Below, piece by piece: positions 8,367 to 16,118 of a stretch of DNA of 59,214 bases (positions within the stretch are counted from its first letter, which is position 1; each line of letters begins with the position of its first letter). Source of the DNA: Nonomuraea harbinensis (lineage in GTDB: Bacteria; Actinomycetota; Actinomycetes; Streptosporangiales; Streptosporangiaceae); the NCBI RefSeq assembly GCF_019396385.1, contig NZ_JAHKRN010000053.1:1-59214 (forward strand), in the 5' to 3' direction. The notes under the pieces are model-generated. The model saw only the letters and a program-made list of their open reading frames with translations. It was not told the DNA's origin and ran no database searches. The translations under genes and the position numbers were made by a program.

Positions 8367-9202
8367 GGCGCGTCACCTCGCCTGGCGACCACGTACGTGA
8401 TGGTGGAGGTAGCCGCGACCGGGCCGTCGATCACCCGGGAGCGGAGTGCCGTGGCGATCGCATCCGGGTCGGTGGCCATGACGGGCGGCAGCTCGTACTT
8501 GGGCGTGGTGGCGAGGTAGGCGGCGACGTGGTCCAGCCCAGCGAAGGCGAATCGATGTTCCTCGTGTTCCACGTGCACGATCGGAAGGATCGGCGCTGTG
8601 AGAGCCACCAAGTTGCCGCTGTGCGCGGTCCCGTACAGGCTCGGCCGTCGGGTCGCACCGACGTCTATGCCTGCGGTGGCGACCAGGTGATCGAGGGCCT
8701 GGTAGCTGTCGGCCGATTTGGTGACCAAGACGGCGATGCCGCCCTCGACGAGAACACGGGCGATCTCGGCGATGACAGGGCGCGGGTCGGGGGAGTGGTA
8801 GAGGCAGAACGCGGCCACCACCACCGCGCAGGTAGCGTCTCCGAGGGGCAGGCGGTGGAAGTCGGCACGGATGTAGGTGACTTTGGTCGAATAGTCCGCG
8901 ACCCGGGCACGCGCCGCAGCAAGCATCGCCTGCGAGGTGTCGATGGCCAACAGACGACGCGGCCGAAGGCGCTCGGCCAGAGTCCGGCTACTAGTGCCGC
9001 GGCCACAGCCCAGGTCCGCAACGATCGCCTGCCAAGGCTCGGCCAGATGATCCGCGGCCAGGTCGGCGATGACCTCGGCGACCGCCCGTCCCTGGATCTT
9101 CGCCTGGTGCAAGGCCGAGGTACGAGCCGCCAGGCGTGACTCCTCCTCGTACAGGCCCGATACGGTGTCCGGGTGCGTGAAGATGTTTCCGGGCGACGTC
9201 AT
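8363..9202 (-). CDS. Class I SAM-dependent methyltransferase
   Basis: A 279-residue protein. ATG 9202 is used; a GTG 9 bases further upstream (9211) is an alternative. Motif I, VADLGCGRGTS, at about residue 65 binds S-adenosylmethionine; LLAIDTSQAM and the VVAAFCLYHS segment follow in the order typical of UbiE/Methyltransf_11 enzymes. No DNA methylase NPPY motif is present, so the substrate is likely a small molecule or nucleotide. Its stop overlaps the next start, placing it inside the operon. Confidence 0.85.
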   Translation of the reverse strand: MTSPGNIFTHPDTVSGLYEEESRLAARTSALHQAKIQGRAVAEVIADLAADHLAEPWQAIVADLGCGRGTSSRTLAERLRPRRLLAIDTSQAMLAAARARVADYSTKVTYIRADFHRLPLGDATCAVVVAAFCLYHSPDPRPVIAEIARVLVEGGIAVLVTKSADSYQALDHLVATAGIDVGATRRPSLYGTAHSGNLVALTAPILPIVHVEHEEHRFAFAGLDHVAAYLATTPKYELPPVMATDPDAIATALRSRVIDGPVAATSTITYVVARRGDAP

Positions 9203-9233
9203 GAGCGCCACCCGTCCACGCCGTTACGGCAGG

Positions 9234-9746
9234 TCAGCGGCCGGCGGCCACCTGCTCCAACCAGCGGCGCGTCTTGGCGCGGCTGGTCAGGAACACCACC
9301 TGCTTGCCCGCGGCGAGTTCGTGGATCTTCGCCAACACCTTGGGCCGCATGCGCCGCCGGTAGGTGGCCACGTAGGTGATCACGCCCCAGTGGATGCGGT
9401 TGTAGACGCCGGAGGTGTGCTGGCCGGCGCCGTGCCGGAGCTGGCGGGAAAAGATGCCCCACAGGGCGGCCCAGGTGGGCACGTCCATCATCACCACGGT
9501 GTCGCACGCTTCCAGCCGGACGTGCAGCGAGGAGTTGTAGTTGCCGTCGATCACCCAGCGCGATGCCGTGATCAGCTCCCGCTGGGCCGCCTCGAACTTC
9601 TCCGGCGGCAGCGGGTTCCATTCGTCGTCGTAGTAGACCGAGTCGAGGTGTGTGACCGGTGCGTTGAGCAGACGGCCGAGTTCGCGGGCCACGTGGGATT
9701 TGCCGCTTCCGCCGGACCCGACGATGGCCACCCGGTTCATCTGCAT
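9234..9746 (-). CDS. Small P-loop kinase (adenylate-kinase/topology-modulation-like)
   Basis: A 170-residue protein starting at ATG 9746 with GGAG just upstream; a second ATG two codons later is possible. Walker A is GSGGSGKS (residues 10-17). WVIDGNY and a conserved VMMDVP strand (Walker B-like) follow, then a basic lid region (TYRRRMRPK) and VVFLTSR near the end. This is the pattern of the small FlaR/topology-modulation P-loop kinases. In this operon a role as a nucleotide or modified-nucleotide kinase is attractive but not shown by the sequence. Confidence 0.8.
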   Translation of the reverse strand: MQMNRVAIVGSGGSGKSHVARELGRLLNAPVTHLDSVYYDDEWNPLPPEKFEAAQRELITASRWVIDGNYNSSLHVRLEACDTVVMMDVPTWAALWGIFSRQLRHGAGQHTSGVYNRIHWGVITYVATYRRRMRPKVLAKIHELAAGKQVVFLTSRAKTRRWLEQVAAGR

Positions 9747-9809
9747 GGTGCTCCACGATAGTAGAAACGGGGCTGGTCAAAGCGGTAACGGTGTGATGCG
9801 GGGCCGCGT

Positions 9810-10865
9810 TCATCGGCGCCTCCAGGCGGTGTGAGGGCGTAGGACGTCGAAGGCGGCCAAGATGGTCTCCACCGTCCGGAGTTGATGGCTGAGTCGGAAC
9901 ATGTCCAGCTTGGCCAGACACGCTGAGATCAGCTCGGCGTGGGCGGCGGTGCCGCCGATGGACAGCAGCCGCTGCACTGCGGCGAGCACCTCACGCCCGT
10001 CGTTGACGATCAGCTCCTCCGGCACGAACCGGCGGATGCAGGCGATGTCGGACGGCGCCAGGGGCAGGCACCCGGCCAGGACCGCCTCGAAGATGCGCTG
10101 CGTCACTTGGCCCGCGGCCGCGTACCGCTCCGGGAGCAGCAGGACCGTCGCCAGGCTCTCGCCGTACATCCGGCCCACTTCGTTGAAGGGGACCCTCCCG
10201 AGGAAGGTCACCTTGGGCCAGCGGCCGATGGTGGGCCACTTACCGGCCACCTGGTGGGGTAGGCGGGCGGCGGCCGGGGCGAAGTAGTGGTCGAACGCCT
10301 GGTCGCGGTCGTACTGGTTGCCGATGTAGGTCAACGGAAGGGGACGCGACTGTGCGGCGAGCACCGGCGGGTCGGCCTCGTCCAGGAGGACGTCGTCCAG
10401 AGGGAACAGCAGCGGGCGAGACCCGACGGAGGGAAGCAGTGCGGCCTCGCAGACCACCACGCCGTGGCGGCGGCGTAGGGGGTGTTCCAGCGGGAGCTTC
10501 CGGTCCTTGTCCCAGATGATCGTGGGCGTGCTGCGAGCGTACGTGTAGTGGTCGAGCAGTTCGCCTTGGCGATGGAGATCGCAGGTGTGCCCAGGGGCGT
10601 CGCAGGCGGTCGTGTTGCGGCCGGGAATGGGCCAGCGCCATTCGGCGAAGAGAACGTCGATCTCAGGCAGGTCGGCATCGAACGCGTACCGGTCGGCGAT
10701 GTGGTCGCCGGCCTCGGCCAGGTCACGGTTTCGTTGGAGGAAGACCACCTCGTGGCCGGCGGCGCGGATGGCGTCGATGAAGGGACGTCGATGGCTGCGC
10801 CCGCCGTCCGGAGTGTCGGTGATGCCGGGTCCCAGGAAACCCCAGAAGCTGTAGCCGATCCTCAT
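9810..10865 (-). CDS. Glycosyltransferase (CgeB/GT4-like)
   Basis: A 351-residue protein starting at ATG 10865, which overlaps the carbamoyltransferase stop. The N-terminus MRIGYSFWGFLGPG and the C-terminal block RIFEAVLAGCLPLAPSDI followed by FVPEEL and VNDGREVLAAV match the donor-binding half of CgeB-type and GT-B glycosyltransferases. No signal peptide or membrane segment, so it acts in the cytosol. With the epimerase in the same operon it probably adds a sugar to the carbamoylated or hydroxymethylated product. A 63-base gap separates it from the kinase gene, the longest gap in this operon. Confidence 0.75.
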   Translation of the reverse strand: MRIGYSFWGFLGPGITDTPDGGRSHRRPFIDAIRAAGHEVVFLQRNRDLAEAGDHIADRYAFDADLPEIDVLFAEWRWPIPGRNTTACDAPGHTCDLHRQGELLDHYTYARSTPTIIWDKDRKLPLEHPLRRRHGVVVCEAALLPSVGSRPLLFPLDDVLLDEADPPVLAAQSRPLPLTYIGNQYDRDQAFDHYFAPAAARLPHQVAGKWPTIGRWPKVTFLGRVPFNEVGRMYGESLATVLLLPERYAAAGQVTQRIFEAVLAGCLPLAPSDIACIRRFVPEELIVNDGREVLAAVQRLLSIGGTAAHAELISACLAKLDMFRLSHQLRTVETILAAFDVLRPHTAWRRR

Positions 10866-12568
10866 CTGGTGATCCACCTGCCTTCCAGGAGCAGGGCGTC
10901 CAGGCCGGTGCCCGCCAGGCACTTGAGCGCCATGACTGGTGTGCCGCAGATGGGCTTGCCCTTGACGTTGAGCGAGGTGTTGATCAGGACGGGGATGCCG
11001 GTCCGGCCGGCGAAGGCGGTCAGTACGGCGTGCATGAAGGGGTTGCCGTCCTTTGTGATGGTCTGGACGCGTGTGGTGCCGTTGGCGTGTACGACTGCGG
11101 GAATCCGCTGACGGGCCAGCTCGGTCACGCCCGACGCCATCGACATGAACGGCGACTCCTGGCCGAGGGTGAAGTAGTCGGCGGCGTGCTCGGTCGTGAC
11201 CATGGGCGCGAACGGGCGGAAGGGCTCGCGGAACTTCACGGTGTCGTTCAGCCGCGCGACCACGTCCGGGATCAGCGGAGAGGCAAGGATCGACCGGTTC
11301 CCGAGCGCGCGAGGCCCGGCCTCTACCCGGCCCCGGAACAGGCCGACGATCTGACCGTCAGCCAGCCGCTCCGCCAGGAACGCGGCGACGTCGCCGTCGA
11401 TCTGGTGCTCCGTGAGCCCTGTGACCTCTGGCATCTGGCCGGGAAAGGCGGGGCCGAGGTAGGACGTGCCCGCGACGCCGGCCAGAGGGCTTGTCCCGCT
11501 CTCCAGGTGGACGGCGGCGGCTGCGCCGATCGCCGTACCCGCGTCGCCCGGAGCGGGAGGCACGAACACCTCCGCGAAGAGACCCGACTCCACGATCTTG
11601 CCGACGGACACGCAGTTGGTGGCGACTCCACCGCCGAGGCACAACCGCTTCATCCCGGTACGTGTCCTGGCCAGGCCAGCCAGATGCAGCATCACCTGCT
11701 CGGTCCGCTCCTGGAGCGCGGCGGCCAGGTCCCGATGGACTTGGCCGATCGGGGCGTCCCCGGCGCGGCGTGAACAGGTCTCGGCAGCGAAGCGGGGTGT
11801 CAGCCGGGTGAAGGACGACGACAGCACCCGGGGCGCGAAGTAGGCCGGGTGCAGGGAGAAACCAGTCGGCGTGATGGGGATGGCGTCGGCGAAGAGGTCT
11901 CGGAAGCGGGCCGGATCGCCCAGCGCGGCCAGCGCCATCACGGTGCCCTCCTCGTCGCCCCGGCGCCAGCCCAGGTGCTCGGTGACGGCGCCGTAGGCGT
12001 AGCCGAGCGAGGCCGGGTCGGTCAGCTCGTAGAGGGAGCGCAAGGCCGGTTGGCCGGGCTGGAGCTGACGTCCGAGCGCGATGGTGGTGGTCTGGGCCTC
12101 ACCGAGGCTGTCCACGACCAGGACGGCCGCGCTCTCCCAACCCGAGGCGGCGAAGGCGTACATCTGGTGGGTTCGGTGGTGGAGGAGCGGGTGGATGCGA
12201 GCACGGGGGAAGCGGCGCCTCAACCCGTGGACGCGGCGAAGAGTGCGAAATCCCACCTTGGTGAAGCTGGCCGCGCGCCTTCCCGCGAATTCACGAGTGG
12301 CAGGGTCCAGAGCCAGGCCAAGGGCAGTGGGAACCACCTTCAAGTAGTGGAGGCCGTGGAAGTTGTACGCGACAGCGTTCACCTCCTCAGAGCTGATGCC
12401 CGCCTCGGACAGCAGCCAGGCGACCGCCCGCTCGGGGTAGGCACGGGTGTGCTTGACCCCGGACAGGCGTTCCTCCTCGACGAATCCGATCAGCTCACCA
12501 TCGACGAGCAGGGCTGCGGCCGAGTCGTGCGTGAAGGAGCACAAACCGAGGACGATATGGGGAGGCAT
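10862..12568 (-). CDS. O-carbamoyltransferase, NodU/CmcH/TobZ family
   Basis: A 568-residue protein; the ATG at 12568 starts MPPHIVLGLCSFTHDSA, the usual N-terminus of the family. The Kae1-like N-terminal domain has His14-Asp15, LHHRTHQ (His130, 131, 134) and VVDSLGEAQT. The YrdC-like C-terminal domain shows EAGPRALGNRSIL, FREPFRPFAP and LINTSLN, all hallmark segments. Such enzymes make carbamoyl-adenylate from carbamoyl phosphate and ATP and pass the carbamoyl group to a hydroxyl. Known acceptors include antibiotic hydroxyls and, in some phages, 5-hydroxymethyl-deoxycytidine. Being 5 bases after the hydroxymethylase-like gene, the likely acceptor is a hydroxymethyl group; this is inference. 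Confidence 0.93.
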   Translation of the reverse strand: MPPHIVLGLCSFTHDSAAALLVDGELIGFVEEERLSGVKHTRAYPERAVAWLLSEAGISSEEVNAVAYNFHGLHYLKVVPTALGLALDPATREFAGRRAASFTKVGFRTLRRVHGLRRRFPRARIHPLLHHRTHQMYAFAASGWESAAVLVVDSLGEAQTTTIALGRQLQPGQPALRSLYELTDPASLGYAYGAVTEHLGWRRGDEEGTVMALAALGDPARFRDLFADAIPITPTGFSLHPAYFAPRVLSSSFTRLTPRFAAETCSRRAGDAPIGQVHRDLAAALQERTEQVMLHLAGLARTRTGMKRLCLGGGVATNCVSVGKIVESGLFAEVFVPPAPGDAGTAIGAAAAVHLESGTSPLAGVAGTSYLGPAFPGQMPEVTGLTEHQIDGDVAAFLAERLADGQIVGLFRGRVEAGPRALGNRSILASPLIPDVVARLNDTVKFREPFRPFAPMVTTEHAADYFTLGQESPFMSMASGVTELARQRIPAVVHANGTTRVQTITKDGNPFMHAVLTAFAGRTGIPVLINTSLNVKGKPICGTPVMALKCLAGTGLDALLLEGRWITR

Positions 12569-12573
12569 CGAGA

Positions 12574-13500
12574 TCACCGGCTCCTCAGAATGGCGTACCA
12601 GGCGCACAGAGCCTCACCGAGGAGGCCGCCGACGCCCTCGGCGCTGCGTACGGCGGCGTCGCGGTGGCCGCGTTTCCACTGCTGGTAGCTGGCCAGCACG
12701 GCGGCCATGATGTCCCAGCCGGGATGATCGACCATCCGGCCGGACCGGACATCGGCCAGCAGGGCGTCGAACCCCTCCCACGGCGTCTCCAAGGAGGGCA
12801 GCTTGCCAGGCGAGGAGACTGCCTCATCCAGGACGGCGACCGCCTTGTCCAGGTCGCGCTCGTACACGTGGAGCGAGTCCACGTGGTGGTGGTACTCTCC
12901 CAGCTCGACACCCAGCCAGCCGGCCATCAGCTCGTGCAGGGTGGTGGCCGCGAAGATGTCGTAGGGCAGGCCGGTCCACAGGTCCTGGCTGCGCATGGTG
13001 GTCGCCATGTGCAGGCGACCGCGACGGAGGTGGAAACGGTAGCCCAGTGTGCAGGGCACGTCCCGATGCCCGCCGGCGTCACGGGCCGGGTCGTAGAGCT
13101 GGATGACGGCCCGTCTCGAATCCGGGTCACCCCGGAGGGTGGACAACGCCAGGGCGAGCTGATCGACCGAGCCGTCCCAGCAGCGCATGCGCGGCCCGTA
13201 GGCGCCTCGCAGGATGCCGTCGTCCTCGGCGTACTGCCGGAGCTGACCGTTGAACTCATAGATCCATGGCGCGTCGGACCCCGACAGGATCCAGACGGTC
13301 TCGGCGACTGCGAACGCGGTGTTCAGCACGCGCCCAGGCGGAGCGTGCAGTAGCCGCGAGCGAGGCTCTTCAAGCAGCAGGCGCACGTCCAGCAGCTCGC
13401 GGGTGTCCATGCCGCGGGGGCTGACCTTGTCGCCGTCGATGGTCAGCCGCACCGCGCTGGCGAACAGCTCGTTGAGCGTGCCGCCGGTAATGGTGGTCAC
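12574..13500 (-). CDS. Thymidylate-synthase homologue, predicted (d)CMP hydroxymethylase
   Basis: A 308-residue protein. The GTG at 13500 is preceded by AGGAAG with a 9-base spacer; another GTG at 13509 is less well spaced, and the frame is open to 13710. Key thymidylate-synthase features are present: Glu67 in AETVW, GDPDSRR, catalytic Cys150 in VPCTLGYRF, RSQD (170-173), and His211/Tyr213 for the sugar. The position of E. coli ThyA Asn177 is Asp181 here (GLPYDIF). Asp at this site is the signature of cytosine-nucleotide enzymes such as T4 dCMP hydroxymethylase, and the Asn-to-Asp change switches thymidylate synthase towards dCMP. It is the first gene of the operon, so the pathway probably starts with a 5-hydroxymethyl-cytosine nucleotide. 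Confidence 0.88.
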   Translation of the reverse strand: MTTITGGTLNELFASAVRLTIDGDKVSPRGMDTRELLDVRLLLEEPRSRLLHAPPGRVLNTAFAVAETVWILSGSDAPWIYEFNGQLRQYAEDDGILRGAYGPRMRCWDGSVDQLALALSTLRGDPDSRRAVIQLYDPARDAGGHRDVPCTLGYRFHLRRGRLHMATTMRSQDLWTGLPYDIFAATTLHELMAGWLGVELGEYHHHVDSLHVYERDLDKAVAVLDEAVSSPGKLPSLETPWEGFDALLADVRSGRMVDHPGWDIMAAVLASYQQWKRGHRDAAVRSAEGVGGLLGEALCAWYAILRSR

Positions 13501-13714
13501 TGGTGTCACCTTCCTGGCCTGCTTCAGCGAGCAGGCGTCGGGCGATCGTTCTGTCCTCGGATGACGCCGTCTGCTCGGAACCGGACTCCGGTGCCGGACA
13601 GGCACAGAACCATCACAGCCTGGTGGGACGCCCGAGCGGCAGGGGAGACTAGGGGAAGCACGAGGAAGGCTTTCCGCCCCCCTTCCCTCCCTTTCTGCGG
13701 CGAGGTGCATACGG

Positions 13715-14923
13715 ATGAACGATCAAGCGTTGCCCGAGTGGGCGATAGGGCTCCGCCAGGCCAGGCTGGAGCGGTTGCTCAGTCTCAAGGGCCTTGCCCG
13801 GCTGATGCGCCAGGCCGCCGGGGATGACTTGCCGCTGCCCAAGACCGCGAGCTTGTGCCGGAACATCCGCTTCTGGGAAGCGGGCGCCTACCAGCCCAAC
13901 GCCCTCTACCGGGTGCTCCTCTGCAAGGCCCTCGACCTGACGGAGGCCGAGCTGTTCGGCGGCGAAGCCCCGAAGCCGGCCACGTCGCTCCGGCGCCGTG
14001 CACCGGTCTCGACACCTGGCAGACAGCAGTACGGCGACGTCCTCGACCACCTGCGCGAGCAGTGGCATCTACTCGTCCAACGCGACAACCTGCTCGGCCC
14101 TCGCCATACCGTTTCGGCCGTCTGTGAGCAGATCGCCGTCCTAGAGGATCTGCTGGTGCCTGCTCGTGGGCACGATCGCGTCCAGGTCCTCAACCTCGCG
14201 GCCCGCTACGCCGAGTCGGCGGCGTGGCTGTACGAGGACGCCGGAGAGGTCGAGCAGGCCGGGCGCTGGACCGACCGCGCGTCCATGTGGGCCTATGAGA
14301 TCGGCGACGACGAGATGATCGCGTGGACCATGTTCCGCGGCAGTCAGCAGGCCATGGGAAAACGCCGGGCCGGTGACGTGCTCGGCCTGGCCGCCTCCGC
14401 GCTTCGGCAGACCGGCCACCTGCCGGCACCGATGCGCGCGGCGATCGTGCAGCAGCAGGCCCAAGGCCACGCCCTCGACGGCGAGGAACGGGCCTGCCAC
14501 CGGCTACTGGACGAGGCCCACGAACTCGCGTCGCCGGTCAATGACGATGGCGACGCCCGAAGCGGACACGGGTCGTTCTGCACGCCCGCCTACGTCGAGG
14601 TACAACGTGCCCACTGCTGGCTGGAGCTGAGGAAGCCACAACGTGCGGTCGCCACCTTTGAGCACGCGCTGCCTGCACTGCCATCGGTGTATCGCCGGGA
14701 CCGCGGCATGGCCTTGGCGGGATTGGCCTCTGCCTACGCTGGGCAGGGAGACCCTGAACAGGCAGCCACGACGGCCGTCGAGGCGCTCAATATCGCCCGC
14801 GCCGCTGGCTCGGTGAGAATCATCAACGTGCTGACCTCAGTCGAACGCTCGCTGGCCGCCCATCGGCGCCTCCCCGCCGTGGCCGCCTTCCGGCTGGCCC
14901 TGGCCGAGGCGGTGGCCTGCTGA
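13715..14923 (+). CDS. XRE-type helix-turn-helix regulator with TPR-like sensor domain
   Basis: A 402-residue protein starting at ATG 13715. The first 75 residues form a divergent HTH (ARLERLLSLKGLARLMR, then IRFWEAGAYQPN), followed by a long helical repeat region with TPR-like units (AARYAESAAWLYEDAGEVEQA; AGLASAYAGQGDPEQA). Such proteins in actinomycetes are pathway regulators. It is divergent from the hydroxymethylase operon, with about 214 bases between the two starts, and shares one base with the RibD-like gene downstream, so it most likely controls both directions. The ligand sensed by the TPR part is unknown. Confidence 0.8.
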   Translation: MNDQALPEWAIGLRQARLERLLSLKGLARLMRQAAGDDLPLPKTASLCRNIRFWEAGAYQPNALYRVLLCKALDLTEAELFGGEAPKPATSLRRRAPVSTPGRQQYGDVLDHLREQWHLLVQRDNLLGPRHTVSAVCEQIAVLEDLLVPARGHDRVQVLNLAARYAESAAWLYEDAGEVEQAGRWTDRASMWAYEIGDDEMIAWTMFRGSQQAMGKRRAGDVLGLAASALRQTGHLPAPMRAAIVQQQAQGHALDGEERACHRLLDEAHELASPVNDDGDARSGHGSFCTPAYVEVQRAHCWLELRKPQRAVATFEHALPALPSVYRRDRGMALAGLASAYAGQGDPEQAATTAVEALNIARAAGSVRIINVLTSVERSLAAHRRLPAVAAFRLALAEAVAC

Positions 14924-15843
14924 TGGCCTCCCACCTCGAACTCCAGGCCATGCGGCGCGCCATCGCGCTGTCGGCCCACGGTCTCGCCTCCACCAGCCCC
15001 AACCCGCCGGTCGGCTGCGTAATCCTGGACGCCGCCGGCCAACCTGTCGGCGAGGGCTACCACGCCCGCAAGGGCGAAGCACACGCCGAGGGGAACGCTC
15101 TGCTGGCCGCCGGGGCGGCGGCGAAGGGCGGAACGGCCGTGGTCACTCTGGAACCCTGCAACCACGTGGGTCACGCGCCCGCCTGCCGGCAACTCCTCAT
15201 CGACGCCGGGATCGCCCGCGTGGTCATCGCCGTCATCGACCCCACCTCCCGCGGCGAAGGCGGGGTGGCTGAGCTGCGCAAGGCGGGCGTGAGCGTGGAG
15301 ACCGGCGTGCTCGCCGAGGAGGCGATGTTTGTCCTCGGCGGATGGCGCACCGCCCTCACACTCAACCGCCCCATTGTCACGTTGGTCTATGCCGAGACCG
15401 CCGAAGGGAGGATGAGCGCCTTCAACCGCATCCCGTCCTCTCGCGATCTGCTACTTTCCGCCGATGCCGTCCTGTACGCCGATGGACACCTTGAGGAAGC
15501 GATCCCCCGCAGCCACGGTCCCGGCATGATCCACCTACCGGAAGATCCCATACGACTCGGCCACCGCGACCTGCTGAAGACGCTCCACACGGGGGGAGTC
15601 CGCCGTCTCCTCCTCGACGGCGGCTCCGATTTGGCCGCGCCCTTCCTGGCCGCTGCACTCGTGGACCACGTCGTCGCCTATCTCCCCGACCGCGGCCCAT
15701 CGGCTTCCCCTGGGATCAGCGAGCAAGGACTGATACCAGACGGCTTCTACCTCACGGGCATCGACCGCGTTCCCCGCTACGTCAAGGTGAGCGCGGCCAG
15801 GAATGACGGAGAGCGACAAGATCACCTCTCCCCATCCTCCTAG
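14923..15843 (+). CDS. RibD-like deaminase/reductase homologue
   Basis: A 306-residue protein starting at ATG 14923, overlapping the regulator stop (TGATG). The N-terminal cytidine-deaminase-fold domain has the zinc site HAE (His54-Ala-Glu56) and LEPCNHVGHAPAC (Cys79 and Cys88), very like RibD. The C-terminal half (TLNRPIVTLVYAETAEGRMS, then RRLLLDGGSDLAAPFL) resembles the RibD reductase domain in a shortened, divergent form. No other riboflavin gene is nearby, so it is unlikely to serve riboflavin synthesis. In this setting it may deaminate or reduce a pyrimidine- or pterin-like intermediate; the substrate is unknown. Confidence 0.82.
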   Translation: MASHLELQAMRRAIALSAHGLASTSPNPPVGCVILDAAGQPVGEGYHARKGEAHAEGNALLAAGAAAKGGTAVVTLEPCNHVGHAPACRQLLIDAGIARVVIAVIDPTSRGEGGVAELRKAGVSVETGVLAEEAMFVLGGWRTALTLNRPIVTLVYAETAEGRMSAFNRIPSSRDLLLSADAVLYADGHLEEAIPRSHGPGMIHLPEDPIRLGHRDLLKTLHTGGVRRLLLDGGSDLAAPFLAAALVDHVVAYLPDRGPSASPGISEQGLIPDGFYLTGIDRVPRYVKVSAARNDGERQDHLSPSS

Positions 15844-15879
15844 CCAGGTCGATCACCTGCGGCGCTCCTGGGCGGTGCC

Positions 15880-15995
15880 AGGGCTCCAGGCCGCGCATCG
15901 GCTGGTCCCCGCCACTCGTCGGCCGCCCCGATATGCCTGTGGCTCACCGGTGACTTCTCCGATCAGTGGCTGGGTCGGGCGACGGCGATCTCCGC
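15880..15995 (-). pseudogene. Relic of a tyrosine recombinase C-terminus
   Basis: Read on the minus strand this stretch gives SEKSPVSHRHIGAADEWRG followed by DQPMRG, which aligns without gaps to the last 35 residues of the intact recombinase next door (SEKSPVVHGYIRIADKWRD, then NPMRG). The two are offset by exactly 240 bases. The codon matching Trp before SEK is a TGA stop, and no recombinase reading frame continues upstream. The rest of 15844-16118 shows no gene. It is the tail of a related, now deleted, recombinase gene. Confidence 0.8.
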
Positions 15996-16118
15996 CGGCC
16001 ACTCGCACATCGGCCAGTTTTCGGTCTAGCGCGCGTGCGCGTAAATGCCTCGCGAAACTCCTGGTACGCCCTTCGCCGATCGGTTGAGGGGTGAGGGGCA
16101 TCCACAGCGCGGACCGTC

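Noticed and set aside
14923..15843. Riboflavin biosynthesis gene
   Set aside because: The RibD-like protein has no riboflavin neighbours, a divergent reductase half, and is coupled to a cargo regulator on a mobile element.
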